From positions 425,884 to 489,883 of the forward strand of contig NZ_KE386815.1 of NCBI RefSeq assembly GCF_000428905.1: DNA of 64,000 nt. Reading direction: 5' to 3'. Under the pieces are notes generated by a model. That model worked only from the letters and a program-made list of their open reading frames with translations. It ran no database searches and was not told where the DNA came from. The translations under genes and the position numbers were made by a program. Source of the stretch: Brumicola pallidula DSM 14239 = ACAM 615. Its GTDB lineage: Bacteria; Pseudomonadota; Gammaproteobacteria; Enterobacterales; Alteromonadaceae. Position 1 is the first letter of the stretch. Each line of letters starts with the position of its first letter. Positions 35,831-43,141 of the stretch are shown one piece after another.

Positions 35831-36861
35831 TGCTCAATTTATTACTACGATATATCAACTTAATGGTCTTGACTATTGCCATACTGGTTATTATTTCGTT
35901 TTCTTTAGCCTACATGTTTCCCGGTGATACCCTAACAAACATATCAGGGATTGTGCCGCAATCAAATGAACAACGAGTTGCACTTGAAGCCGTTTTCAAA
36001 CTAGACCGTTCTATTTTTGTGCAGTTTTGGTATTATCTAGAAAATCTAATTAGCGGCGACTGGGGCGTAAGTAGCTCCTCGCAAGTCAGCCTGTTAGAAG
36101 AAATTAGCATTGCCTTCCCTGCCACCATTGAATTAATCACCTACGCTTTATTAGTTTCTATTTTTGTTGGTATCCCGTTAGGCTTTATTGGTGGCATTTG
36201 GCACCACAAGCCTTTCGACTTTGGCGTTGTGACTTTTAGTGTCGTGAGTTATTCATTTCCCGTATTTTGGCTTGCATTAATTTTTATCACTATATTTTGC
36301 CTGCAGCTAGGTTATTTGCCACTTTCTGGACGCGTAAACTTTTTGTATGACATACCACACAGCAGTGGATTTATTCTTTGGGATATCATGCGTGCCGATA
36401 TTCCTGATAAAAAGGATGCTTTTTTAGATGCGCTAAGGCATCTTATACTGCCAACAGCGTCTATAGCACTGGTGACGACTGCTATTTTTATTCGATTCAC
36501 ACGTCGTTCAATTATGGATGAAATGAACAAAGGCTATATTGAAGCCGCTAAATCTCGCGGATTTACCACTAAGCAGATTTTCTTCAAACACGGTTTACGC
36601 AATTCGTTGCTACCTATTTTACCATTAATGGCAATGCAAATATCAACACTGTTCACCAATGCAATGGTTGTTGAAACGATTTTTTCTTGGCCTGGAATTG
36701 GTAATTGGATTATTCAAGCCATCTATCAGCGTGACTATCCAGCTATCCGGATAGGCATGTTGGTTGTTTCTGTATTTGTTGTTACGCTTACTATAACCAT
36801 TGAATTCATCAGTCGAGCAATCGACCCAGCTAGGGATAAGTTTCAACGTGGCGCAGTTTAA
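35830..36861 (+). CDS. sapB: SapB-like ABC transporter permease
   Basis: 343 residues with about six membrane helices and the binding-protein-dependent permease EAA loop (YIEAAKSRGFTTKQIFFKHGLRNSLLPI). DppB/OppB-type N-terminus (MLNLLLRYINLMVLTIAILVIISFSLAYMFPGD). Forms the transmembrane channel with SapC. Its ATG overlaps the sapA stop by one base. Confidence 0.9.
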   Translation: MLNLLLRYINLMVLTIAILVIISFSLAYMFPGDTLTNISGIVPQSNEQRVALEAVFKLDRSIFVQFWYYLENLISGDWGVSSSSQVSLLEEISIAFPATIELITYALLVSIFVGIPLGFIGGIWHHKPFDFGVVTFSVVSYSFPVFWLALIFITIFCLQLGYLPLSGRVNFLYDIPHSSGFILWDIMRADIPDKKDAFLDALRHLILPTASIALVTTAIFIRFTRRSIMDEMNKGYIEAAKSRGFTTKQIFFKHGLRNSLLPILPLMAMQISTLFTNAMVVETIFSWPGIGNWIIQAIYQRDYPAIRIGMLVVSVFVVTLTITIEFISRAIDPARDKFQRGAV

Positions 36862-37741
36862 TCTCTATCAGGAGGAATTTCATCCCTCCCCAGTGATGCA
36901 TATTTGGCTCGAATTCAAACGCAGTCACTTTGCTCTTATCGGATCCGCGATCCTGTTGTTATTTTGCGCTATCGCTATTTTGGCTCCCCTACTAGCGCCG
37001 TATGATCCTAACGTGCAAAATACGAATACCATATTATTGCCACCGGCCTGGGAAGGGAATGGCAGTATTTCACATATATTCGGTACCGATGCTTTAGGTC
37101 GTGACGTATTTTCACGCACACTATACGGTTGCCGCGTTACCTTTGGTTCGAGTATTTTTTTAGTCTTAATTGCAGCTACTATTGGTGTTGCCCTCGGAAC
37201 GTTCGCCGGTATAAATAAAGGCATTAAGTCCAGTATTCTAAATCACCTTTTGGATTCTTTAATGGCGGTGCCAACCTTACTCATAGCAATTATTATTGTG
37301 GCAATATTAGGTACTGGTTTGTGGAATAGTATGTGGGCGATTATCTTGGCGTTGATCCCTCAATTCGTCCATCAAACTCGTACCTTTGTTCGCGAGGAGA
37401 TGAAAAAAGACTATATATTATTGGACAAATTAGATGGCGCAGGTTCGACTCGAATATTTTGGTCATCAATATTACCCAGTATGTTTGAGCTTTTAGTGGT
37501 GCAAAGTACCTTAGCTTTATCCGTGGCAATAATCGATATTTCAGCCTTAGGTTTCTTAAATTTGGGAGCCCAAAGCCCGGTTGTTGAATTAGGTGCTAGT
37601 TTATCGCAAAGCCTCGAAGTTGCTTATTCGGCTCCTTGGCTAGTTGCGCTGCCAGGGTTCTGTATCTTTTTAATGGTACTTTCAATCAATATTGTAGGCG
37701 AAGGACTTCGCAACGCATTGCGCAATAGGTTAATTCACTAA
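36848..37741 (+). CDS. sapC: SapC-like ABC transporter permease
   Basis: 297 residues from GTG 36848 (read as MAQFNLYQEEFHPSP), close to E. coli SapC (296); an in-frame ATG at 36800 would add 16 residues inside sapB. The DppC-type N-terminal helix is followed by the conserved FGTDALGRDVFSR motif and an EAA-like loop. Second permease subunit. It overlaps sapB by 14 bases and sapD by one. Confidence 0.89.
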   Translation: MAQFNLYQEEFHPSPVMHIWLEFKRSHFALIGSAILLLFCAIAILAPLLAPYDPNVQNTNTILLPPAWEGNGSISHIFGTDALGRDVFSRTLYGCRVTFGSSIFLVLIAATIGVALGTFAGINKGIKSSILNHLLDSLMAVPTLLIAIIIVAILGTGLWNSMWAIILALIPQFVHQTRTFVREEMKKDYILLDKLDGAGSTRIFWSSILPSMFELLVVQSTLALSVAIIDISALGFLNLGAQSPVVELGASLSQSLEVAYSAPWLVALPGFCIFLMVLSINIVGEGLRNALRNRLIH

Positions 37742-38757
37742 TGCCACTTCTTGATGTTAAAAACCTAACCGTTGAGATAGACACCGGTTCGGTATTTGTA
37801 AAGGCTTTGGATAAAGTCAGTTTAACTGTCGAAACCGGTGAAATTAGAGCACTTGTAGGTGAATCAGGGTCAGGTAAAAGCCTGATCGTAAGAGCTATTA
37901 TTGGCGCAATACCCGACCATTGGATTATCACTGCAGACCGCTTAACTTGGAAAGGCCAAAACTTATTGGGCATGTCTAATGAACAACGCCGCATCATAAT
38001 GCGTCGTGAGATTGCGGTGGTTTTTCAAGATCCGACATCATCACTTGACCCATCGGCAACCTTGATATCTCAATTGGAAGAAAGTATTCCAGAAGAATTA
38101 CTCGACAAAGGCATGTTTTGGCATCGCAATAAACAACGCCGACAAATTGCTGTTGGCTTAATGCATAAGGTTGGGATTAAAAATCACGAAGCATGTATGC
38201 AACGCTATCCGCATGAAATTGCCGCTGATATTGCGCAAAAATTTATGATTGCAATGGCACTTGTGTCAGAGCCTGAACTGCTGATTGCCGATGATCCGAC
38301 CCGAAGTATGGAAAGCACCACGAAAAATCAAATATTACGCTTATTATCGGGTTTAAATGAAACCAGAAAGCTCGCCATTTTATTTGTAAGCCATGACCTA
38401 CTTGCGATTTCTAGCATGGCTCACACGATGACCGTGTTGTATTGCGGACAAACAGTCGAATCGGGCAAGGTAAAGCATTTGCACCGTCGACCTTTGCATC
38501 CTTATACCAAGGCATTGCTGGATAGTGCACCTAGTTTTCAAATCAATTTGCCTCCTAAATCGCACTTAGTCGCCCTGCCGGGCACTATCCCAACATTAAA
38601 ACACTTGCCTATCGGCTGCCGTTTGGGTCCTCGCTGCCCTAATGCGCGCAAAGAATGTGTAAAAGTTCCCGAACAAAAAATGGTACACCAACATTCATAT
38701 AGCTGCCACTTTCCGCTGCATTCACCAGTAGACGATGATTTAGAGAACAAGCAATGA
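37741..38757 (+). CDS. sapD: SapD-like ABC transporter ATPase
   Basis: 338 residues. Walker A GESGSGKS is intact, and the oligopeptide-ABC C-terminal zinc/cysteine region (CRLGPRCPNARKECVKVPEQ) is present. The ABC signature is degenerate (YPHEIAADIAQKFMIAMAL instead of LSGGQ), as in E. coli SapD, and Walker B reads LLIADDPTRSME, with Asp where the catalytic Glu is expected. ATP hydrolysis may therefore depend on SapF. Overlaps sapF by four bases. Confidence 0.9.
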   Translation: MPLLDVKNLTVEIDTGSVFVKALDKVSLTVETGEIRALVGESGSGKSLIVRAIIGAIPDHWIITADRLTWKGQNLLGMSNEQRRIIMRREIAVVFQDPTSSLDPSATLISQLEESIPEELLDKGMFWHRNKQRRQIAVGLMHKVGIKNHEACMQRYPHEIAADIAQKFMIAMALVSEPELLIADDPTRSMESTTKNQILRLLSGLNETRKLAILFVSHDLLAISSMAHTMTVLYCGQTVESGKVKHLHRRPLHPYTKALLDSAPSFQINLPPKSHLVALPGTIPTLKHLPIGCRLGPRCPNARKECVKVPEQKMVHQHSYSCHFPLHSPVDDDLENKQ

Positions 38758-39548
38758 TCCCTGTATTGGAAGTCAAAAACCTAATTTATACTCATCGGGT
38801 AAGACGCTCTATCTTTAAGCCCGTTGACGAATTCATCGTCGGCCCCATCGACTTCGTATTGAATACCGGTGAAACCCTCGCGATCACCGGTCATAATGGC
38901 TCAGGCAAAACGCTCTTAGCGCGCGCACTGGTAGGCGCAATAACACCGCAGCAAGGCAGTATATTGCTGGAAGGAAAAAAGGCTGAGCAGAGTGATAAGA
39001 AAACACGCAACCACGATATTAGACTCATACTCCAGCACACTAAATATAGCTTAAACCCGGCGGTTACGGTTGGTTCTGTGCTTGGCCAAACATTATTATT
39101 AAACACTGAGCTTAATCAGCAAGAACGCAAAACTAAAATAGAACAAACATTAGTCAAAGTCGGTTTATTGCGAGAGCACTACTATTTTTACAGACATATG
39201 TTATCAGATGGTCAACAGCAACGCGTTTCGCTCGCTAGAGCGATGATACTTGACCCCAAGGTAATAGTCGCAGATGAACCATTTGCCGCCTTAGACCCCT
39301 CTGTACGTTCACAAACGGTCAACCTCATACTCGACATCCAACAAGAACTCGGTATGGCGTTTGTATTCATTTCACAAAACCTGGGCATTGTTCGTCATAT
39401 TAGCGACAAAGTCATGATAATGGATAAAGGTAAGGTGATTGAGGCAGGTTCAAGCAAAAGCGTTTTTGATGATCCGCAACATGAAGTTACCAGAAAATTG
39501 ATTGATTCGCATTTTAGTTTGGTGGATAAGCATTTTGAGCAGTTTTGA
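38754..39548 (+). CDS. sapF: SapF-like ABC transporter ATPase
   Basis: 264 residues with complete ATPase motifs: Walker A GHNGSGKT, signature LSDGQQQRVSLARAM, Walker B VIVADEPFAALD and a switch region FISQNLGIVRH. Dpp/OppF-type partner of SapD. Last gene of the pspF-sapABCDF run; followed by an inverted repeat at 39651-39674. Confidence 0.92.
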   Translation: MIPVLEVKNLIYTHRVRRSIFKPVDEFIVGPIDFVLNTGETLAITGHNGSGKTLLARALVGAITPQQGSILLEGKKAEQSDKKTRNHDIRLILQHTKYSLNPAVTVGSVLGQTLLLNTELNQQERKTKIEQTLVKVGLLREHYYFYRHMLSDGQQQRVSLARAMILDPKVIVADEPFAALDPSVRSQTVNLILDIQQELGMAFVFISQNLGIVRHISDKVMIMDKGKVIEAGSSKSVFDDPQHEVTRKLIDSHFSLVDKHFEQF

Positions 39549-39650
39549 GTATATTTCACAAGTTCTATCAACAAAATAACCCTAACCTCTCCTTTCTATT
39601 GACTCTTCACTACTTAATATCCAAACAATTATTTTTTTCTTGGCATAAGA

Positions 39651-39674
39651 AAAGCCAGCGCTATGCTGGCTTTC
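39651..39674. terminator. Bidirectional terminator between sapF and the DUF4402 subunit gene
   Basis: Stem AAAGCCAGC/GCTGGCTTT with loop GCTAT between convergent genes. The U-run is short on the plus side and better on the minus side (TTTTCTT). Confidence 0.7.
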
Positions 39675-39692
39675 GAATGACGTCTGGCTAAT

Positions 39693-39712
39693 GCATTTAA
39701 ACGTTTAAATGC
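39693..39712. other. Perfect 20-bp palindrome
   Basis: GCATTTAAACGTTTAAATGC is a perfect palindrome five bases beyond the stop of the DUF4402 subunit gene. It could fold only into a loop-less hairpin as RNA, so a protein-binding or mRNA-end role is possible; nothing proves either. Confidence 0.6.
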
Positions 39713-39717
39713 TTATC

Positions 39718-40395
39718 TTAGTAAGATACTTCTACTGTAAATGTTCCGGTGTAAGTTCCATCCGCATAGGCGACAGTTGTTGCAGCATTTGGTGTAGATA
39801 TTGTTGCACCTACGTTGAATGACACAGAACCGTTAACATCAGTAGTAAACGTAGCGCCTTCTACGCTACCCACACCTGCGGTACCCACTTCTTCAAACAA
39901 GAATTGATCCACAGTAAAGTTTGGTGCGCTAGGTGGAGCAAGTGCGTTGATCAACGTAGTTGAATCACTTGTACCTGAAGCAAGAATTTGAATCGGTGTG
40001 AACGGAGATGCACCAGACGCTGTATACGATGCTGCACTGCCCGCCGCTAGAACACTCATAGATGCTGGCGTAGCTTCATCACCCGTAACCGCTGCACCAG
40101 CAGAAGTAAGTTGTCTTACTACAGGTATAGTTACTGCACTATCAGGACGAACCGTATAAGTTGCTACTGTAATACCAGGAGTAGCGGAACCATCACCGCC
40201 GGAATCTGCAGCACTAGAATCAGCATTTGCTCTTAGTGTGCCGAAGCTCAATGCTGCATCTTGTGCAAATGCGAATGTGTTTTGAACAACAACTGTTGCG
40301 TCGGTGTTGATTGGGTCTTGAGCATAAGAAGCAGAACCTGCAACTAATAACCCAGAAACGAAAAACGATTTAATAATTTGATTGCGTTTTAACAT
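39718..40395 (-). CDS. DUF4402 secreted protein, probable major surface-fibre subunit
   Basis: 225 residues from ATG 40395, which has GGAG upstream; the frame opens four codons earlier. Signal peptide (MLKRNQIIKSFFVSGLLVAGSASYA). The mature protein is rich in Ala/Ser/Thr/Gly with almost no Lys or Cys and ends in the DUF4402 pattern SFNVGATISTPNAATTVAYADGTYTGTFTVEVSY, like Csu/spore-coat-U-type pilins. It follows a chaperone/usher-like cluster but is separated from it by a strong terminator, so it has its own transcript, typical of a highly expressed major subunit. Function inferred from context. Confidence 0.7.
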   Translation of the reverse strand: MLKRNQIIKSFFVSGLLVAGSASYAQDPINTDATVVVQNTFAFAQDAALSFGTLRANADSSAADSGGDGSATPGITVATYTVRPDSAVTIPVVRQLTSAGAAVTGDEATPASMSVLAAGSAASYTASGASPFTPIQILASGTSDSTTLINALAPPSAPNFTVDQFLFEEVGTAGVGSVEGATFTTDVNGSVSFNVGATISTPNAATTVAYADGTYTGTFTVEVSY

Positions 40396-40705
40396 GGAAA
40401 TCTCCAAATACTCTTTAAAAGTTAAACGACACAGTCGATTGCATTATTGCCTTCTCTGTGTCAACTCAAACGTGAAAGTTTGATCGTAAGGTTTTGCTGC
40501 CTAACAAAAACTATATCGACTAAATTTGAAAAACCTTAATAAAAAATTGAAACTTTTAGTAAACACGTTTTATTTGCTTTTCAAACTGGTCCCACGTTCT
40601 TTGAACTGTTTTTTCATATAACGATGTACATTGCAAAACAACTAATTTGTGATCGTCATATTCAATATAATGTTTAGCTAAAAGAGTAAAGTTTAATTCG
40701 AGAAT
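40396..40705. other. Leader/promoter region of the DUF4402 major subunit gene
   Basis: About 310 bases without a gene, AT-rich. It must contain the promoter of the subunit gene transcribed leftward. I could not identify a clear sigma-70, sigma-28 or sigma-54 site. Confidence 0.5.
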
Positions 40706-40733
40706 GAAAAAAAAGGGTTAGAATTAACCCTCT
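40706..40733 (-). terminator. Rho-independent terminator after the chaperone gene
   Basis: On the minus strand a stem AGGGTTA/TAACCCT with a four-base loop is followed by eight T residues, starting just after the stop at 40744. Confidence 0.88.
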
Positions 40734-40743
40734 CTGAAAGTGC

Positions 40744-41556
40744 CTAAATTGAAATATTGCTTGTGCTTTTATCAAATACAAGCCCTGTAAACTCTTGGTT
40801 TCCCAAATACTCAATTTCAAGATTACCTTTATATGGGAGATACGTCTCGAAGTTTTGCCATATAATCTTGACCGTTGTTTGCTCTGTTTCGTGGAGCATC
40901 TGAACACTGTTTAATTCCCCTACTCTTATTCTTTTGCCCGTTTCTTTGTCTTCTATGTATGCAAACAATGACCCTATGATACTCGTACTGCTTTTCTTAT
41001 TTAGTGTCACAAATATTTCTGTTTTGTCGACAGCATTTTTTTTGATGTCAACCGACACTATATTTATCTGAGGTTGAACTTCAACTGTTCTGTAGAGAAT
41101 AGGAATTGTGTAAGAGGTAAGTACATCTAATCGCAATGCCATACCTGCCACTTCAGATTGTTCTGGCGCTTTTGTCTCAACAGGCAAAGCCAAAAACCTT
41201 AAATGGGAGCGGTATTCATCCAAGTTCATTTGGTTATTCTTTCGAATAAGTAACTTAACAACTTGTCTTTCTCCCGGTTGCAAAGACACCTGTCGAGGAG
41301 AATATCGAATAAATGGACTAACAGCAAAATCAGGAGTTCCCTCGTTTATCTCTAAATATTGCCCGGTTTTTGAAACCGCTTTTTCGCTCCACTCTATTCG
41401 ATAACTTCTTTTAAAATTGCCGGTATTGATTAAGATAACCTCTTTAACTCGGTCTCTTTCTCCAAAAATAATCCGGGTTGGTGACACCAAGAGATCAGCG
41501 TTTGCAAACAATGGTGAACAAATTAAACAGGTAAAAAGTAGTAGCTTATATAACAT
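40744..41556 (-). CDS. PapD-like periplasmic chaperone
   Basis: 270 residues with a signal peptide (MLYKLLLFTCLICSPLFANA). The immunoglobulin-like N-domain starts DLLVSPTRIIFGERDRVKEVILINTGNF and includes SPFIRYSPRQVSLQPGERQVVKLLIRK, matching the pilus-chaperone F1-G1 strand pattern; a second domain follows. Such chaperones cap subunits before delivery to the usher. It lies ten bases downstream of a DUF4402 subunit gene and ends the operon. It is divergent from classical PapD/FimC in sequence and resembles chaperones of the alternative (CS1-like) class. Confidence 0.78.
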   Translation of the reverse strand: MLYKLLLFTCLICSPLFANADLLVSPTRIIFGERDRVKEVILINTGNFKRSYRIEWSEKAVSKTGQYLEINEGTPDFAVSPFIRYSPRQVSLQPGERQVVKLLIRKNNQMNLDEYRSHLRFLALPVETKAPEQSEVAGMALRLDVLTSYTIPILYRTVEVQPQINIVSVDIKKNAVDKTEIFVTLNKKSSTSIIGSLFAYIEDKETGKRIRVGELNSVQMLHETEQTTVKIIWQNFETYLPYKGNLEIEYLGNQEFTGLVFDKSTSNISI

Positions 41557-41566
41557 AGTAAAACCT

Positions 41567-42040
41567 CTAAAAATCTATTGAAACTCGCAATTGAGTTGTA
41601 TACGTTGTGTCTCTAAAATTTGTTGTGCCCGATCCACTTGTTTCGATAATACCTCCTACCAAAAACTCGGTAACGCCTAATCCGTTGGTTGTCACTGATT
41701 CGCTGTGATCATAAGAAATAATAGTGAACTGTTCAGGCGAAAAATCTTCTGTGGTTGTTGAGCCTTGAGAAGCGGTTACTGTAATGAACAGTCTTACGTT
41801 GCCCGCAAAGCCGCTGATTCGATATAAACCTGCTTGCCCTCTTCTCAATATATAGATACCAGTGCCTACTTGATAATTTCCGGCACGATCCAAAATAATT
41901 CTTCGAGGACTGTCGTTATTCACAATAGCAACGGTACCAAAGTCTACTTTTGTAATCTCCTCAAGCAGCGGTGTTTGTCCAAAAGAGTTTGACGCTGACA
42001 TCAGGATTAACAAAAGAAAACAAAAACGTGCTATTGCCAT
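41567..42040 (-). CDS. DUF4402 secreted protein, probable minor subunit
   Basis: 157 residues with a signal peptide (MAIARFCFLLLILMSASNSFG). The DUF4402 pattern is visible: KVDFGTVAIVNNDSPRRIILDRAGNYQVG ... GLYRISG ... LFITVTAS ... TTYTTQLRVSIDF. It overlaps the upstream SPOR-lipoprotein gene by one base (TGATG), so it is translationally coupled. Probably a tip or minor subunit of the structure whose chaperone and usher-like protein are encoded beside it. Confidence 0.7.
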   Translation of the reverse strand: MAIARFCFLLLILMSASNSFGQTPLLEEITKVDFGTVAIVNNDSPRRIILDRAGNYQVGTGIYILRRGQAGLYRISGFAGNVRLFITVTASQGSTTTEDFSPEQFTIISYDHSESVTTNGLGVTEFLVGGIIETSGSGTTNFRDTTYTTQLRVSIDF

Positions 42041-43029
42041 CAGATTTCCACACCACTAAAGCTAGCAACTTGACAATAGTCCCCTTGAATTCTAACTCTT
42101 GAGCACATTTGGTTCGCCACGTTTTTGGAAGCGTAACCACCGACACGTAAGCTAAAATAATCGATTCCTTTTACGTTCACTGTTTCCAATTTTGCAGACG
42201 CGTCGCACCAAGTGCTAGCATATTTCTGACGCAACTTGACCCATCCCGATTTAGCGTTATTCAAATTTTTATATGAAGCCAGATGGAGAGCAAAATTACT
42301 GCTATTCGATGTTGGCTGATTTGCACATTTATCAACAATCGGTAACTTCTCGTTTGTTGGAGATTGGGATGAAAACTTACTTGGGGTCATGTTTTCTATA
42401 TTGCCCACAATTTCATTGGGTCCCTGATTGCCCTGAAATTTATTGTTTCGTGATTTATCAATAGTCAGGATTTGTTTCGCAGAAGCCACTTCTACATCTT
42501 GATTATTATTACTTCGCGACGAGAATTCCCCAACGCTCAAAGAACTTGAACCTGGTTTAGCTGAGGCAAGGTTTTGCTGCAGACGCAAAAGGTCGAACTC
42601 AAGATTTCTAGTTTCAAATTCACTTACATTGTTGTTATTGTTATTCTTTCTATCAGCACTAGACGCCATAGAACCATCCGATTTATAGACTACATTGTTA
42701 CCCGAGGGTACTTTTGATAATTCGCTAGCGGGAGTTCTACTTGACTTGTTATATACGACAGGGTTGCTCTCGCTAAATCGACTTACTTCGTCTAATAAAA
42801 AGTTTAAATCTGACTCTAAAGCAACCAACCGAGTTAAGCTCGGTTTTAATGCTTGAAAATCTTTTAATTCAGTTGCTAACTCTTGTGATCTTTCTGCTAG
42901 CTCAATCTCTGCATCAATTTTACTGTTGTCACTTACTATTGAAGAACGCAACATGCCACACCCAGTAACAGCAAGCAGACAAACCATGGCTTGAAACAAA
43001 GTCAGTATGCTTCTTGAAAACGAGTTCAT
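42040..43029 (-). CDS. Lipoprotein with C-terminal SPOR-like domain
   Basis: 329 residues. The signal peptide ends in a lipobox (LLAVTGCGM). A helical, acidic/coiled segment (about 35-80) follows, then a Ser/Asn-rich disordered stretch (about 95-235, with an NNNNN run). The C-terminus (FALHLASYKNLNNAKSGWVKLRQKY ... YFSLRVGGYASKNVANQMCSRV) resembles a SPOR peptidoglycan-binding repeat. It probably anchors the secretion complex to the cell wall. Operon member between the usher-like gene and the minor subunit. I do not recognise a named family. Confidence 0.6.
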   Translation of the reverse strand: MNSFSRSILTLFQAMVCLLAVTGCGMLRSSIVSDNSKIDAEIELAERSQELATELKDFQALKPSLTRLVALESDLNFLLDEVSRFSESNPVVYNKSSRTPASELSKVPSGNNVVYKSDGSMASSADRKNNNNNNVSEFETRNLEFDLLRLQQNLASAKPGSSSLSVGEFSSRSNNNQDVEVASAKQILTIDKSRNNKFQGNQGPNEIVGNIENMTPSKFSSQSPTNEKLPIVDKCANQPTSNSSNFALHLASYKNLNNAKSGWVKLRQKYASTWCDASAKLETVNVKGIDYFSLRVGGYASKNVANQMCSRVRIQGDYCQVASFSGVEI

Positions 43030-43065
43030 AAAGTTAACTCCATCTGATGTATGTTTTAATAAATA

Positions 43066-43096
43066 ATTGAGTCATTTTTTTGTCAGGTGACTCAAT
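43066..43096 (-). other. Intra-operon stem-loop
   Basis: A perfect 9-base inverted repeat (ATTGAGTCA/TGACTCAAT) with a 13-base loop lies between the usher-like and SPOR-lipoprotein genes, about 40 bases before ATG 43029. There is no T-run directly after the stem, so mRNA processing or attenuation is more likely than a strong terminator. Confidence 0.6.
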
Positions 43097-43141
43097 CGGT
43101 AGACTCTGTATATGAAGATAAGCAAAATACGCGCCAAGGTT

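Noticed and set aside
40674..40907. Minus-strand frame at the end of the chaperone gene
   Set aside because: It is the chaperone gene read in another frame, and it runs across the terminator.
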